This document shows, piece after piece, positions 18,761 through 30,838 of a DNA stretch of 64,000 nucleotides. Made by a program: the position numbers and the translations under genes. Position 1 is the stretch's first letter; the number at the start of each line of letters is the position of its first letter. Source of the stretch: Brevibacillus brevis (GTDB taxonomy: Bacteria; Bacillota; Bacilli; Brevibacillales; Brevibacillaceae); NCBI RefSeq assembly GCF_031583145.1, contig NZ_CP134050.1, positions 841,739 to 905,738 of the forward strand, read 5' to 3'. The notes beneath the pieces were generated by a model. That model made no database searches. It was not told the DNA's origin and saw nothing but the letters and a program-made list of their open reading frames with translations.

Positions 18761-19189
18761 ATGAAGCCGATCACGCGCGGCAGATGGGCTGCTGGCGTTT
18801 GCTACTACCGCTGGAAAAGGCGGACGGAATGGCTCTTCGGCAGAAAGAAATACGCTCGGGAAAGGCAGTCGGGCAAGCTGCCGCACGTTCATTTTCGCCA
18901 CCGGACGATTCTGCTCCGCCCACTGAAAGCCTTTCAGCTGCATGTGTACGTAACCGAGTCGCACCTGGTAGGAGAATGGCGTTCGGACATGCCGCCGACA
19001 CGAACGTATGAGATCGTAGAAAAGGAACACGCCATCCAGCCGGCCATCTGGGGCGGGTACGAGCGCTCCAACCATTTGTACCGCAACGTCTGCACGCTGG
19101 ACGGGGAGTGGCTGTACGAGGAATGGGTGACGCAAAATCAAGCGAGGATGATGTACGAGCCGCTTTTGACGGAAGGTGCGGGAGGATGA
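18761..19189 (+). CDS. Hypothetical protein with a VanW-like N-terminal stretch
   Basis: 142 residues, ATG 18761 six bases after GGAGGG. Residues about 5-55 (WAAGVCYYRWKRRTEWLF, GRKKYARE, KLPHVHFRHRTILLR) recall the basic, aromatic N-terminal segment of VanW-type proteins, but the conserved VanW beta-domain does not follow. Instead the protein continues with QLHVYVTESHLVGEWRSD, IWGGYERSNHLYRN and DGEWLYEEWVTQNQARM. It has no signal peptide or membrane helix and is rich in Arg, Trp and Tyr. The relation to VanW is weak and the function unknown. It lies alone just upstream of pcrA. Confidence 0.6.
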   Translation: MKPITRGRWAAGVCYYRWKRRTEWLFGRKKYARERQSGKLPHVHFRHRTILLRPLKAFQLHVYVTESHLVGEWRSDMPPTRTYEIVEKEHAIQPAIWGGYERSNHLYRNVCTLDGEWLYEEWVTQNQARMMYEPLLTEGAGG

Positions 19190-19289
19190 TCTTTCCTCCT
19201 GTTGATCCCAACTGGAACTCCACTGCGATCTGTGCGAAAATAGGAACATATGCTTTCGTCTAGGAACGTGGAAAGGTGGACTCATACAT

Positions 19290-21617
19290 ATGTCATCTGT
19301 TGAGCGAATTACATCTGGCCTGAATCCGGAGCAGCGCGAAGCTGTTCTCACTACGGAAGGGCCGGTCCTGATACTGGCCGGTGCAGGCAGCGGAAAGACC
19401 AAGGTGCTCACCCAGCGCATTGCTTATCTCATCAGCGTCAAGCAGGTGGCGCCTTGGAGCATTTTGGCGATTACGTTTACGAATAAGGCAGCGCGCGAGA
19501 TGCAAAACCGTGTGGCAGGCATCATTGGCGGTGCGGCGGCGCAGGATGCGTGGATTTCGACGTTCCACTCCTTGTGCGTGCGCATTTTGCGGCGGGATAT
19601 CGACCGCCTGGGGATCAGCCGCAGCTTCTCCATTTTGGACGCGGGCGATCAGCTCTCTGTCGTCAAGCAGTGCATGAAGGACTTGAATCTCGATCCGAAG
19701 CAGTACGAGCCGCGGTCCATCCTGGCTACGATCAGCTCGGCGAAAAACGAGCTGACCGATCCGGCGACCTTTGCAAGGCTGGCGGGAGATCCGTTCGCAC
19801 AGGCGGCTGCCAAGGTGTACGAAGCGTATCAGAAAAAGCTGAAAAACAACCAGTCGCTGGACTTTGACGACCTGATCATGACGACAGTGCGGCTGTTCAA
19901 AGAAGTGCCGGAAGTGCTGGAGTTTTACCAGAAGAAATTCCGCTACATCCACGTCGATGAGTACCAGGATACCAACCGCGCCCAGTACCTGCTGATTTCC
20001 ATGCTGGCGGACATGCACCGCAACGTCTGCTGCGTGGGTGACGCCGACCAGAGCATCTACAAGTGGCGAGGCGCTGATATTTCTATCATTTTAAACTTTG
20101 AAAAAGACTATCCCGAAGCGAAAATGATCAAACTGGAGCAAAACTACCGTTCCACCAAAACGATCCTGCAAGCGGCCAACCAGGTGATCGCCAACAACAA
20201 GCTGCGCAAGGAAAAGAAGCTGTGGACAGAAAACGCGGGCGGCGAGAAAATCGCCTGCTTCCAGGGGGATTCGGAGCACGACGAGGCTTACTTCATCGTC
20301 GATTCCATCCGCAGGCAGATGGCCCAGTACAAGCGCTACGACAAGTTCGCCGTGCTGTACCGGACCAATGCCCAGTCCCGTGTGGTGGAGGAAGTGTTCA
20401 TCAAGTCGAACATCCCGTACACCATCGTGGGCGGTACGAAGTTCTACGACAGAAAAGAAATCAAGGACATCCTCGCCTACTTGCGGCTGATTTCCAACCC
20501 GGACGACGACATCAGCCTCACCCGCATCATCAATGTCCCCAAGCGGAATATCGGGGATACGACGGTGGAAAAGCTGCAAGCGTACGCCAACGCAAACGGA
20601 ATGTCCCTCTACCAGGCCATCCAGGATACGGCCTACATGGGGCTGCCCGCCCGCACGACCAATGCAATTCTTTCCTTTAACGACCTGATCACCAACCTGA
20701 TGAACATGACGGACTACCTGAGCGTCACGGAGCTGGTCGAGGAAGTGCTGAAACGCTCCGGGTACCGGGAGTCGCTGAAGGAAGACAAAACGCTGGAAGC
20801 GCAGGCGCGCCTGGAGAACATCGAGGAGTTTCTGTCCGTGACCCAGGAGTTCGAGCGCAAAAACGAGGACAAGAGCCTACTCGCCTTTTTGACCGACCTC
20901 GCACTGGTCGCGGATATCGACTCGCTTGGCGATGACGGGGCGCAGGAGGAAGTCTCCGCCGAAGGGCAAGTCGTCCTCATGACGCTGCACAGCGCCAAGG
21001 GTCTGGAATTTCCCGTCGTTTTCCTCGTCGGCATGGAGGAGGGCGTATTCCCTCACAGCCGCTCGCTCTTTGACGAGTCCGAGATGGAGGAGGAGCGCCG
21101 CCTTGCCTACGTAGGGATCACACGGGCCGAAGAGCGCCTCTTTTTGACTTGCGCACGGATGCGGACCTTGTTTGGCCGGACGAACGTCAATGCGCCATCC
21201 CGGTTCCTGCAGGAAATCCCGGCTGATTTGCTCGAGGGAAGTCCTGTTGCCGAACGGGCTTTTGGCGGCGGCACGGGAGGATTCGGTCAGCGGGACATGG
21301 GACGCTCTTCCTTTGGCGGCGGAGGCTATCAGGCGGGGGCGTCCGGACGAATCGGCATGGCGCAGCGCACAGCGGCGGCTAGCGGCTCGCCGTTTGCCCG
21401 ACCTGCCGCACAGGCGCCAGACAAATTGCCTGGCCATGGCGCCGGAGCAGGAGTCGACTGGAAAGTGGGAGAAAAAGTAAAACACGGCAAATGGGGAACG
21501 GGAACCGTCGTCAAGGTGAAAGGGACCGGTGACGACATGGAGCTGGATATCGCGTTTCCGAGCCCGACCGGAATCAAAAAGCTGTTGGCAAAATTTGCTC
21601 CGATCGAACGGGGATAA
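19290..21617 (+). CDS. pcrA: ATP-dependent DNA helicase PcrA
   Basis: 775-residue superfamily 1A 3'-5' helicase acting in plasmid replication, repair and removal of RecA and RNA polymerase. Motifs in order: [10 protein letters not shown] (Q motif), [16 protein letters not shown] (Walker A), [30 protein letters not shown] (Walker B), [54 protein letters not shown] and YVGITRAEE. Residues about 655-705 form a Gly/Ala-rich linker, and the end ([20 protein letters not shown]) is the Tudor-like tail that binds RNA polymerase. ATG 19290 follows GAAAGGTGG. In B. subtilis pcrB is directly upstream. Confidence 0.97.
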   Translation: MSSVERITSGLNPEQREAVLTTEGPVLILAGAGSGKTKVLTQRIAYLISVKQVAPWSILAITFTNKAAREMQNRVAGIIGGAAAQDAWISTFHSLCVRILRRDIDRLGISRSFSILDAGDQLSVVKQCMKDLNLDPKQYEPRSILATISSAKNELTDPATFARLAGDPFAQAAAKVYEAYQKKLKNNQSLDFDDLIMTTVRLFKEVPEVLEFYQKKFRYIHVDEYQDTNRAQYLLISMLADMHRNVCCVGDADQSIYKWRGADISIILNFEKDYPEAKMIKLEQNYRSTKTILQAANQVIANNKLRKEKKLWTENAGGEKIACFQGDSEHDEAYFIVDSIRRQMAQYKRYDKFAVLYRTNAQSRVVEEVFIKSNIPYTIVGGTKFYDRKEIKDILAYLRLISNPDDDISLTRIINVPKRNIGDTTVEKLQAYANANGMSLYQAIQDTAYMGLPARTTNAILSFNDLITNLMNMTDYLSVTELVEEVLKRSGYRESLKEDKTLEAQARLENIEEFLSVTQEFERKNEDKSLLAFLTDLALVADIDSLGDDGAQEEVSAEGQVVLMTLHSAKGLEFPVVFLVGMEEGVFPHSRSLFDESEMEEERRLAYVGITRAEERLFLTCARMRTLFGRTNVNAPSRFLQEIPADLLEGSPVAERAFGGGTGGFGQRDMGRSSFGGGGYQAGASGRIGMAQRTAAASGSPFARPAAQAPDKLPGHGAGAGVDWKVGEKVKHGKWGTGTVVKVKGTGDDMELDIAFPSPTGIKKLLAKFAPIERG

Positions 21618-21636
21618 GGAAAAGTCGGCAAAGTAA

Positions 21637-23664
<2,028 letters not shown>

Positions 23665-23707
23665 CTCAATACCGCAGGCGTAGACGGGATGAGGTAAGGA
23701 AAGGGAC

Positions 23708-24598
23708 GTGAAGGGCATGAAGGGCTTCCTACGATGGGGAATTGGAGCAACGGTTCTGGCACTCTTGGTCGGCTGCAGCGACACGGAGCGCGTAAAACCG
23801 GCTTCACCCTCCGTGACGGCAGCAGCTCTAAAGGGTGACCTAACGTATCAGGATGTGTTGGAAAAAGGTGAGACCGTGCACAATTTGGCCATGACAGCGG
23901 ACGCCCAGCGAGTCTGGGTGGGCACGCACTCGGGCTTGTACAGCTCGACGCCGGACGGCCTTTGGAGCCTGCTGTCTGCCCAATTGGAACAGCACGACAT
24001 TGTCGGGTGGTTCGTCGATCCAAACGACCCCAACCAGATCTTTGCTGCAGGCAGCGAGGGCGTGCTTCGCTCATGGGATGGCGGGAAGTCGTGGTCATCC
24101 ATCGGGACGGGACTGCCCACTCCCGCCGATATCGGCAGCTTTGCCGGTGTCAGGGAAGGGGAAGAGATTCGTCTGTTCGCTTTCGTCACCGGCGAAGGAA
24201 TCTATCAATCGGTAGACGGCGGCGAGAAGTGGAGCCTTTGGCAGCCGATGGACCAGGAAGTATTTGCCATGGATTTCAACCTGGAGGAAAACCGTCTCTA
24301 TGTGGCGGCGCAGTTCAGCTTGCTTTATAATGAGGACGGGACCTGGAAGACGGAAGTCCTCCCCGATGCCCAACAGATTTACTCTCTCTCCGTCGACAAG
24401 CGCACAGGTGTCTTGGCTGTGGCCACGGAAAAAGGCATTTTCGAAAAGAAAAAGGGCGAATGGCAGCCGTTGAATGCCCGTTCGCCGGAAAAACTGATCA
24501 TGATTTCTTCTGGCGAAGGAGATACGAAGTGGGTGGGGGTCGGGGAATCGGCTCTGATCTACAAGCTTTCCGACAACAGATGGATCAAATGGAATTAA
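23708..24598 (+). CDS. Lipoprotein with BNR/YCF48-like beta-propeller
   Basis: 296 residues. MKGMKGFLRWGIGATVLALL is a signal sequence with lipobox LVGC; the mature lipoprotein is built of short repeats with the bacterial neuraminidase/photosystem-assembly pattern: RVWVGTHSGLYSSTPDGLWS, IFAAGSEGVLRSWDGGKSWS, EGIYQSVDGGEKWSLW and VATEKGIFEKKKGEWQPL. These are blades of a beta-propeller, probably a surface scaffold without sialidase activity (no catalytic residues evident). It lies between ligA and camS, in the same direction with short gaps, and may belong to the pcrA-ligA-camS operon. Start GTG 23708; ATG 23717 is possible. Confidence 0.78.
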   Translation: MKGMKGFLRWGIGATVLALLVGCSDTERVKPASPSVTAAALKGDLTYQDVLEKGETVHNLAMTADAQRVWVGTHSGLYSSTPDGLWSLLSAQLEQHDIVGWFVDPNDPNQIFAAGSEGVLRSWDGGKSWSSIGTGLPTPADIGSFAGVREGEEIRLFAFVTGEGIYQSVDGGEKWSLWQPMDQEVFAMDFNLEENRLYVAAQFSLLYNEDGTWKTEVLPDAQQIYSLSVDKRTGVLAVATEKGIFEKKKGEWQPLNARSPEKLIMISSGEGDTKWVGVGESALIYKLSDNRWIKWN

Positions 24599-24672
24599 TC
24601 CGAAAAGCAGGTGCAGGCTCCGTCACGCTTCGTGGCGGAGTCCAGTTTTCTAAGGAAAAAAAGGAGTAGCGT

Positions 24673-25740
24673 ATGAATGCGAAGTTTTTGACAGGATGCA
24701 GGCTGATGACGGCGTTCCTTCTGACGATGGCAGCAACCGGTTGTTCGCTGCTGCCTGGCAGCCAGGAAAAAGGGGTAGAGCCCGCGACTCCCTCCTTGTC
24801 TCCGATCGTGGAAGTTTCGGAAGATTACTACGGCAGCCTTCCGCCGTACAAGCCCAACCAGACGCGAGGCATGCTCAGCGATACGAAATACCGCATTGAC
24901 TTCAGTCACCTCGAGCTCGGGCTGATGGAATTTGCCCGCGACACGTTCCCGACTTCCGAGTACTACTTCCAGGAAGGCCAACAGATCAAAAAGGAACAGG
25001 TAACGGAGTGGATCGCCCAGGACAAGGCAAGTGCTACGGGCGGACAGAAGAAAAAAGGGATTCTGGTACACGTTCTGGAACATGACTACGTGACAAAGGA
25101 CAAGGGGCAGTTGGCCGGAATGGTGCTTGGATTGTCGCTTTCCCCCGAATATCAGGACGCCACGGGACAGGATAAAATGTACACGACGCAGGAGCTTCAG
25201 GCGAAAGGCCAGCAGCTGGCATCCCGTATCGTGCAGTCGGTTCGTGTCAATACTCCGACGGTGCCGATGCTCGTCCTGCTTTATCAGGTGCCGGAAGCGA
25301 ACTCATCGCTGGTGCCGGGCCACTTCATCATGTCCGGTACAGTCAACGCCAATGAGGCAGCCATCTCCAAATGGCAGCCGATCGATGAGGAGTTTTACTT
25401 GTTCCCGAGCTCGGACGTAGAAAAGAAATACGCCCAGCAGTCGCTGCAATATGACAAGCTGATGCGCCAGGCTCAGTCGTACTTTGGCGAATACGTCGGG
25501 ATGACGGGTGTGGGCAGGTTCATGAGCGGAAAGCTGACGGAGCTGACCATCACCGCGACGGCAGAATACGATTCCCGCACCGAGGTCCTGCAGTTTACGC
25601 AATTTGCCGCAGGGGCAATCAACCAGCTGTTCGACAAGAGCGTGCACGTCAACCTGTACGTCCAGTCGATGAACAAACCGCTGGCGATCTACATTCGTCC
25701 GAACGCGGGCGAACCGTATATGCACATCTATCGGCAGTAA
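24673..25740 (+). CDS. camS: CamS-family (YerH) sex-pheromone-type lipoprotein
   Basis: 355 residues with signal peptide and lipobox (MAATGC). The mature part shows the CamS family: YYGSLPPYKPNQTRGMLS, RIDFSHLELGLMEFARDTFP, YYFQEGQQI, KGILVHVLEHDYVTKDKGQLAG, and the C-terminal KLTELTITATAEYDSR and IYVQ-like segments. In staphylococci and enterococci the precursor's signal peptide yields a pheromone; in Bacillus (YerH) the role is unknown. In B. subtilis yerH follows ligA, and the same order here, apart from one extra lipoprotein gene, confirms the call. A strong terminator follows. Confidence 0.92.
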   Translation: MNAKFLTGCRLMTAFLLTMAATGCSLLPGSQEKGVEPATPSLSPIVEVSEDYYGSLPPYKPNQTRGMLSDTKYRIDFSHLELGLMEFARDTFPTSEYYFQEGQQIKKEQVTEWIAQDKASATGGQKKKGILVHVLEHDYVTKDKGQLAGMVLGLSLSPEYQDATGQDKMYTTQELQAKGQQLASRIVQSVRVNTPTVPMLVLLYQVPEANSSLVPGHFIMSGTVNANEAAISKWQPIDEEFYLFPSSDVEKKYAQQSLQYDKLMRQAQSYFGEYVGMTGVGRFMSGKLTELTITATAEYDSRTEVLQFTQFAAGAINQLFDKSVHVNLYVQSMNKPLAIYIRPNAGEPYMHIYRQ

Positions 25741-25756
25741 CAATCAGAACAGACAG

Positions 25757-25789
25757 GCTCTTTCACCAAGACGTGAAAGAGCTTTTTTT
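25757..25789 (+). terminator. Rho-independent terminator after camS
   Basis: GCTCTTTCAC (25757-25766) and GTGAAAGAGC (25773-25782) form a perfect 10-bp stem with a six-base loop, followed by seven T residues. Confidence 0.95.
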
Positions 25790-25824
25790 CTGGCATCGGC
25801 AGCAAGTGTTCTCTATGACCGCAA

Positions 25825-25963
25825 ACATTTGTGTATAACAGTGTGCATAAAATAAACAAATGTGTTCAAGGGAATGGGATGAGCCTGACCGTTGTTTTTT
25901 TGCAAAACATGCAAACAATATCGGAATGCACCGACGCGTGTTTTGTTGGTATGATCCTTGCAT
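25825..25963 (+). promoter_or_regulatory. Sigma-54 (SigL) promoter of rocA with upstream palindromes
   Basis: TTGGTATGATCCTTGCAT (25946-25963) has the invariant GG-N10-GC of -24/-12 promoters and a perfect TTGCA -12 half. An inverted repeat TTTGCA-N5-TGCAAA (25899-25915) is centred about 65 bases before the expected transcription start, a place typical for activator enhancers of roc genes. A second, wider inverted repeat ACATTTGT/ACAAATGT (25825-25832, 25856-25863) lies further upstream. RocR-type control is inferred from the gene and the layout; no activator gene lies in the window. Confidence 0.78.
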
Positions 25964-26014
25964 ATATTTAAAGAGTGATCCTAACCATGGAAGAAACGAT
26001 AAGGAGGCGTCACC

Positions 26015-27562
26015 ATGCAAGTAGAATTCAAAAACGAACCGTTTACTAATTTTAGCTTGCCGGAAAATAAAAAGGCCTTTGAAGAAGCACTCGCGAAAGT
26101 GGAGAGCGAACTGGGCCGCGAATACGATCTGATCATCGGCGGAGAGCGCATCAAAACCGAGAAAAAATCCCGCTCCATCAACCCTTCCAATAAAGAGCAA
26201 GTCGTGGGTATCGTATCTCAGGCTGACCAGGCGCTGGCGGAAAAGGCGATTCAAGTGGCTGCCAGCACCTTCGAAACGTGGAAAAAGGTGCCGGGTACTT
26301 CCCGCTCCCGTTACCTGTACAAAGCGGCAGCCATTCTGCGCCGCCGCAAGCACGAATTCTCCGCATGGCTCGTGAAAGAGGCCGGGAAAAGCTGGGCGGA
26401 AGCAGACGCGGATACCGCAGAAGCAATCGACTTCATGGAGTACTATGGCCGTCAAATGGATAAGCTGTCCCAGCGCCACGACCTGCCGCGCATTCCGGAT
26501 GAAGACAACGAGCTGTACTATGTTCCGCTTGGCGTAGGGATCGTCATCCCGCCGTGGAACTTCCCGCTCGCGATCATGGTAGGGATGACCACTGCAGCGC
26601 TGGTGGCGGGCAACACCGTCGTTCTGAAGCCGGCTTCCACGACTCCTGTCATCGCTGCGAAATTCATGGAAATCCTCGAGGATGCTGGCGTGCCGGCAGG
26701 CGTAGTGAACTTCGTTCCGGGCTCCGGCGGCGAAATCGGCGACTTCCTCGTCGAGCATACGCAAACCCGTTTCATCAGCTTCACAGGCTCCCGCGATGTA
26801 GGTCTGCGCATCAACGAGCTGGCTGCCAAACATCGTCCGGGACAAAAATGGATGAAGCGTCTGGTCGCGGAAATGGGCGGAAAAGACTCTATCGTTGTAG
26901 ACAGCGACTGCGATATCGAACTGGCTGCACAAGCAATCGTAGCTTCTGCATTCGGCTTCTCCGGTCAAAAATGCTCCGCCTGCTCCCGTGCGATCGTACA
27001 CCAGGACGTATACGATCAAGTGCTGGGCCGCGTCGTAGAGCTGACCAAAAACCTGACCGTCGGCGATGTGAGAAGCAACGAGTTCTATACAGGCCCGGTC
27101 GTGGACGACAAAGCGTACAACAAGATCCTCGAGTACATTGAGATCGGAAAAACAGAAGGCAAACTGGTTGCAGGCGGCGAGAAAGGTCCGGAAAGCGGCT
27201 ACTTCATCCTGCCGACCGTATTTGCTGACGTCGCTCCGGATGCGCGCATCATGCAGGAAGAAATCTTCGGACCAGTGGTTGCGTTCTGCAAAGCAAACGA
27301 CTTCGATCATGCGATGGAAATCGCCAACAACACCGAGTACGGCCTGACCGGCTCCGTCATCAGCCGCAACCGCGCCAACCTGGAGCGCGCACGCGAAGAA
27401 TTCCACGTGGGCAACCTGTACTTCAACCGCAAGTGCACAGGCGCTCTGGTGGGCGTGCATCCGTTCGGAGGCTTCAACATGTCCGGTACCGACTCCAAAG
27501 CGGGCGGACCAGACTACCTCCTGCTGTTCACCCAAGCCAAACTGGTTTCGGAAAAACTGTAA
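26015..27562 (+). CDS. rocA: L-glutamate gamma-semialdehyde (1-pyrroline-5-carboxylate) dehydrogenase
   Basis: 515 residues, the exact length of B. subtilis RocA. An aldehyde dehydrogenase with NAD+-binding [20 protein letters not shown] and [11 protein letters not shown], the catalytic Glu region [17 protein letters not shown] and catalytic Cys in [17 protein letters not shown], plus the RocA-type end [28 protein letters not shown]. It oxidises the semialdehyde to glutamate in arginine, ornithine and proline breakdown. It stands alone here (no rocB or rocC beside it). ATG 26015 follows AAGGAGG, and a sigma-54 promoter lies about 50 bases upstream, agreeing with SigL control of roc genes in Bacillus. 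Confidence 0.96.
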   Translation: MQVEFKNEPFTNFSLPENKKAFEEALAKVESELGREYDLIIGGERIKTEKKSRSINPSNKEQVVGIVSQADQALAEKAIQVAASTFETWKKVPGTSRSRYLYKAAAILRRRKHEFSAWLVKEAGKSWAEADADTAEAIDFMEYYGRQMDKLSQRHDLPRIPDEDNELYYVPLGVGIVIPPWNFPLAIMVGMTTAALVAGNTVVLKPASTTPVIAAKFMEILEDAGVPAGVVNFVPGSGGEIGDFLVEHTQTRFISFTGSRDVGLRINELAAKHRPGQKWMKRLVAEMGGKDSIVVDSDCDIELAAQAIVASAFGFSGQKCSACSRAIVHQDVYDQVLGRVVELTKNLTVGDVRSNEFYTGPVVDDKAYNKILEYIEIGKTEGKLVAGGEKGPESGYFILPTVFADVAPDARIMQEEIFGPVVAFCKANDFDHAMEIANNTEYGLTGSVISRNRANLERAREEFHVGNLYFNRKCTGALVGVHPFGGFNMSGTDSKAGGPDYLLLFTQAKLVSEKL

Positions 27563-27580
27563 GGCTTCCTCGCTCTAACA

Positions 27581-27613
27581 AAGCTGCCTCTTTCACGGAG
27601 GCGGCTTTTTTTT
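27581..27613 (+). terminator. Rho-independent terminator after rocA
   Basis: AAGCTGCCTC pairs with GAGGCGGCTT (one T-G pair) around a short loop, followed by eight T residues. The dispersed repeat copy B starts at the end of the T-tract. Confidence 0.9.
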
Positions 27614-27704
27614 ACAGATAGGAATTAAAAAAATTCCCATCCGGTATAAGGGCAGCTACTGCTCCACCAAAAGGCATAGCGTAACCAGTTTTTCGAATGC
27701 CCTT
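27613..27704. repeat. Dispersed intergenic repeat, copy B
   Basis: TACAGATAGGAATTAAAAAA, then CGGTATAAGGGC, then GCTCCACCAAAAGGCATA and GCGTAACCAG match copy A (8571-8706) in the same order, with about 53 central bases missing. AAGGGCA near 27648 and TGCCCTT near 27700 can pair and are followed by T residues, so the copy may itself act as a transcription stop. Both copies abut a terminator T-tract. Confidence 0.75.
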
Positions 27705-27740
27705 TTTGTCCAAACTAAAGACAAAAGAAGGCGCGGGCAG

Positions 27741-28715
27741 GTGAGAAAGCTGTTTACCTATGTAGTAACGGGGCTATCCGCATTTTTTCTCGTCTATTTG
27801 CTGATGCCGGCTGCGAATTGGCTGGCATGGAAGACCAAGCTGCTGGACATTCCGCGAGGGCGAAAGGGACATAGTCGGCCGATGCCGTTGTCTGGCGGGG
27901 TCGCCATGTTTGTCGGGATGATGGCAGTGTCAGTTTTTTTTGCATGGGTGCAAAAAACGGTTGCAGTTTTGGCGGTTGGCGGAGCGATATTGATCGCGAT
28001 CGGGTGGGTCGACGACGCGTTCAAAGCACGGAGGAAGGATTTTCCGGCGTTACCCAAATTATTGGTGCAATTGTTGGTAGGAATAATGGTATTTTTCTTT
28101 GACATTCGCTTCCGGGGCGTCAGTCTTTCCTGGTTGGGCGGCGAGGATGACGCTTTTGTTACCTTTCCTGTCTGGATCTCGCTTCTCGCGACGGTCGTCT
28201 GGATTGTCGGTTTGATCAACATGGTCAATTTTTTGGATGGGGTAGACGGGCTTGCGGCTGGGGCGACGGTGTTCTCCGCTGTGACGCTGTTTTTTCTTTC
28301 CTTGGTAAAGGGACAGGAGCTCACGGCACTTTTGGCTGTGGCATTGGCAGGGGCTGCGCTTGCGTTTTTGCGCTTTAACTTTTATCCGGCAAAAATGTTC
28401 ATGGGAGATGCGGGCTCGATGTTTTTGGGGTTTGCATTGGCTATTATTTCGTTGGAAGGAACAATGAAAGGGGCCACGCTGATTTCACTCGTGGTGACGG
28501 TTCTCGCATTGGGGCTTCCCGTGATGGATACTTTGCAGGTCATGATCAGTCGATTGCTCGCAGGATCTCCCATGTATCAAGCGGATCGGCGCCACGTGCA
28601 CCATCGGCTGATGTCCCACGGATTGACCGCAAAACAGACGGTGGTGGTATTGTACGTCGTCAGCTTTTTGTTTTCTGCTTTATCGCTGTTTTTGTTCTAC
28701 TTTCAGAGAATTTGA
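27741..28715 (+). CDS. Undecaprenyl-phosphate glycosyl-1-phosphate transferase (TagO/MraY family)
   Basis: 324 residues with about 10 membrane helices. Family motifs: RKGHSRPMPLSGGVAMF, the Asp pair in GWVDDAFKARRKDFPAL, NFLDGVDGLAAG, FMGDAGSMFLGFAL and the cytoplasmic HVHHRLMSHG. It transfers a sugar-1-phosphate (in TagO, GlcNAc-1-P from UDP-GlcNAc) to undecaprenyl phosphate, the first step of wall teichoic acid or another surface glycan. Start is GTG 27741. It stands apart from any glycan cluster here. The sugar cannot be told from the sequence. Confidence 0.88.
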   Translation: MRKLFTYVVTGLSAFFLVYLLMPAANWLAWKTKLLDIPRGRKGHSRPMPLSGGVAMFVGMMAVSVFFAWVQKTVAVLAVGGAILIAIGWVDDAFKARRKDFPALPKLLVQLLVGIMVFFFDIRFRGVSLSWLGGEDDAFVTFPVWISLLATVVWIVGLINMVNFLDGVDGLAAGATVFSAVTLFFLSLVKGQELTALLAVALAGAALAFLRFNFYPAKMFMGDAGSMFLGFALAIISLEGTMKGATLISLVVTVLALGLPVMDTLQVMISRLLAGSPMYQADRRHVHHRLMSHGLTAKQTVVVLYVVSFLFSALSLFLFYFQRI

Positions 28716-28746
28716 GGGCAATGGCAGGCGGCGCGGCGGTCGGTCT

Positions 28747-29673
28747 TTATTTCACGGCTGATGGCGTAAAGAAGCGAAACTGGTTGCGGCCGGAGTCTTT
28801 CGCCAAGTAGAGGGCTTTGTCTGCTTGCATCAAGAGCTGGTCGGCGTCGAGGGCTGTCGTCGGATAGAGGGCGATACCGATGCTTGCCGTGCATTGAAAC
28901 TCGGCCCCATCGATATCCCATGGCTTTTGCAAAACGGTCAGAATACGGTTTGCCACCTTTTCGACCTGTTTGGACGACTGGATGGCAGTGAGGACGACGA
29001 CGAACTCGTCTCCACCGAGACGGGCTACGGTATCCCCTTCGCGGACGCAGGACGAGAGCCGGTCCGCTAGCATTTGCAGGAACATATCTCCGGTATTGTG
29101 CCCGCTCGTATCGTTGATCTGCTTGAAGTGGTCGCAGTCAAGGAAGAGGACGGCGAGCATGTCCCCGTTTGCTTTTGCTGCCGCAAGGGCGTTGTTCAGG
29201 TGGATGTGGAGCAAACGCCGATTGGGCAGTCCCGTCAACACATCGTGATAGGCCAGGTACTCCAGTCTGGACTCCAGTTTTTTTCGTTCTGTGATGTCGC
29301 GGGTGACGGAAAAGACATGGGTGCATACGCCATCCTTGTTGAAAACAGGGGAAAGGATCGACTCTCCGATTACGTCGCCTTCACTCGTGTAGTGAATCGG
29401 CACACCGCCCTGGACGGCTTTTTTGTACATACAGCTCAATTCGGCCGCCTTGTGCGCGGGGTACACGTCTTCGATGCGCTTTCCGTAGGCTTCCTCCGTC
29501 AGATGGGCGACTTGCATGGCAGCGGGGTTCATCAAGACGTAGCGAAATTCCAGCTCGCCGGCCTCAGACTCCTCGACCGACATGAGAAAGAACATGTCCG
29601 ACAGATGTTGAAAGAAGCTGGTCAGGATCTCCCCGTATTGGCTGATCAGTGTTTCAATGTCGAGCTTTGACAT
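28747..29673 (-). CDS. PAS-GGDEF diguanylate cyclase
   Basis: 308 residues. Residues about 15-130 form a PAS domain (LMNPAAMQVAHLTEEAYGKR, VFSVTRDITERKKLESRLEY), then a GGDEF domain starts at YLAYHDVLTGLPNRRLLH. The catalytic signature is intact (RLGGDEFVVVL), and an RxxD inhibitory site (REGD) stands exactly five residues before GGDEF, so the enzyme is probably active and product-inhibited. It makes cyclic di-GMP. No membrane helix or signal peptide is seen, so it is cytoplasmic and senses a soluble cue through PAS. ATG 29673; the gene is single and opposite to its neighbours. Confidence 0.93.
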   Translation of the reverse strand: MSKLDIETLISQYGEILTSFFQHLSDMFFLMSVEESEAGELEFRYVLMNPAAMQVAHLTEEAYGKRIEDVYPAHKAAELSCMYKKAVQGGVPIHYTSEGDVIGESILSPVFNKDGVCTHVFSVTRDITERKKLESRLEYLAYHDVLTGLPNRRLLHIHLNNALAAAKANGDMLAVLFLDCDHFKQINDTSGHNTGDMFLQMLADRLSSCVREGDTVARLGGDEFVVVLTAIQSSKQVEKVANRILTVLQKPWDIDGAEFQCTASIGIALYPTTALDADQLLMQADKALYLAKDSGRNQFRFFTPSAVK

Positions 29674-29926
29674 AGCTGTAGTCTCCTGATTGTAGGCTTG
29701 TCCACCATATTATAGTATAGCAAGCGACGCGTGGAAAATGATGAGCCGATGGTAGGAGTGCGGGGTTTACTGACGATTGGCGTAAGTGGTAAAGTAAGGT
29801 TATCCTTTTTTCCAGCAGACTGGCTTTGGGGAGAGGAGACGGAGGTGTGGCAAGACGAAAAACGCCCGGGCGCAGGCAGCCACCTTCCATGGAAAAAGAG
29901 TGATTGGAAAAACGAGGAGTTGTCCT

Positions 29927-30769
29927 ATGCGTAAAAAGTTGCTTCCCGGCCTGATTCATCGCCTGCCGCAAAATGCGATGTCTCGGACGATGGGAAAGAT
30001 TACGGCATCACGATTCAGCCGATTGGCGATTCAGCGTTACATACGCCATTACCACATAGATGCTACCGTCATCGAAAAGCCGGTCAGCCAATACCGCACC
30101 CTGAAAGAATTTTTTTGTCGCCGACTCAAGCCCGGCGCCAGGCCGATCGCTCCCGGAGCGAATGTCATCGTCAGCCCGGTTGACGGCACGGTTTCCCAAT
30201 TGGGAGACATTTGCGAAGGGACGCTGATCCAGGCGAAAGGCAAAGAATTCGACGTCGTCGAGCTGCTCGGCGGCTCCACGGAAGAAGCCAAACGCTATTA
30301 CGGCGGAAAGTTCATCACCATCTATTTGAGCCCGAGGGACTACCATCGGATCCACATGCCTGTCGAAGGCGATCTGGTCCGCTACAGCTACCTGCCCGGA
30401 CGGCTTTATCCGGTCAACAAGCTGGGGATCGAAAATGTGGACCGGCTGTTCGCCCGCAACGAGCGCCTCGTCACCTACATCCACACAAACGGGCTGGGCG
30501 ACATCGCGCTGGTCAAGGTAGGCGCCCTGTTCGTCGGAAGCGTCAAGGTCTCGTACAACACCGCTACGACCAACATCAAGCACGGCCGCCAAACCAACTC
30601 ACCCATCCAAGGCACCCCGCATTACCAAAAAGGGGAAGAGCTCGGCTGGTTCGAATTCGGCTCCACCGTCATCCTCTTGCTGGAATCCAGCCACATCCAA
30701 TGGGCGGAGGGAATCGCCGAAGGATGCTCCCTGCTCATGGGCCAGCTTTTGGCAGTCAAAAACGACTAA
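29927..30769 (+). CDS. psd: Phosphatidylserine decarboxylase proenzyme
   Basis: 280 residues. The proenzyme cleaves itself at the Gly-Ser bond of the (L/F)GST motif, here WFEFGSTVILLLE near residue 240, leaving a pyruvoyl group on the new alpha chain. Other family segments are LKEFFCRRLKPGARPI, VSPVDGTVSQLG, YLSPRDYHRIHMPVEG and YPVNKLGIENVDRLFARNER. It decarboxylates phosphatidylserine to phosphatidylethanolamine at the membrane. Start ATG near 29927 follows GAGGAG. No phosphatidylserine synthase gene is adjacent, unlike B. subtilis where pssA and psd are neighbours. Confidence 0.93.
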   Translation: MRKKLLPGLIHRLPQNAMSRTMGKITASRFSRLAIQRYIRHYHIDATVIEKPVSQYRTLKEFFCRRLKPGARPIAPGANVIVSPVDGTVSQLGDICEGTLIQAKGKEFDVVELLGGSTEEAKRYYGGKFITIYLSPRDYHRIHMPVEGDLVRYSYLPGRLYPVNKLGIENVDRLFARNERLVTYIHTNGLGDIALVKVGALFVGSVKVSYNTATTNIKHGRQTNSPIQGTPHYQKGEELGWFEFGSTVILLLESSHIQWAEGIAEGCSLLMGQLLAVKND

Positions 30770-30796
30770 ATAGCTGCCGCAAAACGCAGCGCCGCG

Positions 30797-30838
30797 AAAA
30801 CTCCAAGGTCGCCGAACGTATGGCGGTTTGGGGTTTTT
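30797..30838 (+). terminator. Terminator after psd
   Basis: AAAACTCCAA with TCGCC pairs with GGCGG and TTGGGGTTTTT; the right arm runs into T residues. Confidence 0.6.

Noticed and set aside
29731..29934. 67-codon ORF overlapping the start of psd
   Set aside because: Protein pattern not recognised; a shorter GTG-led version from about 29846 has purines upstream and could be a leader peptide, but support is too weak to annotate.
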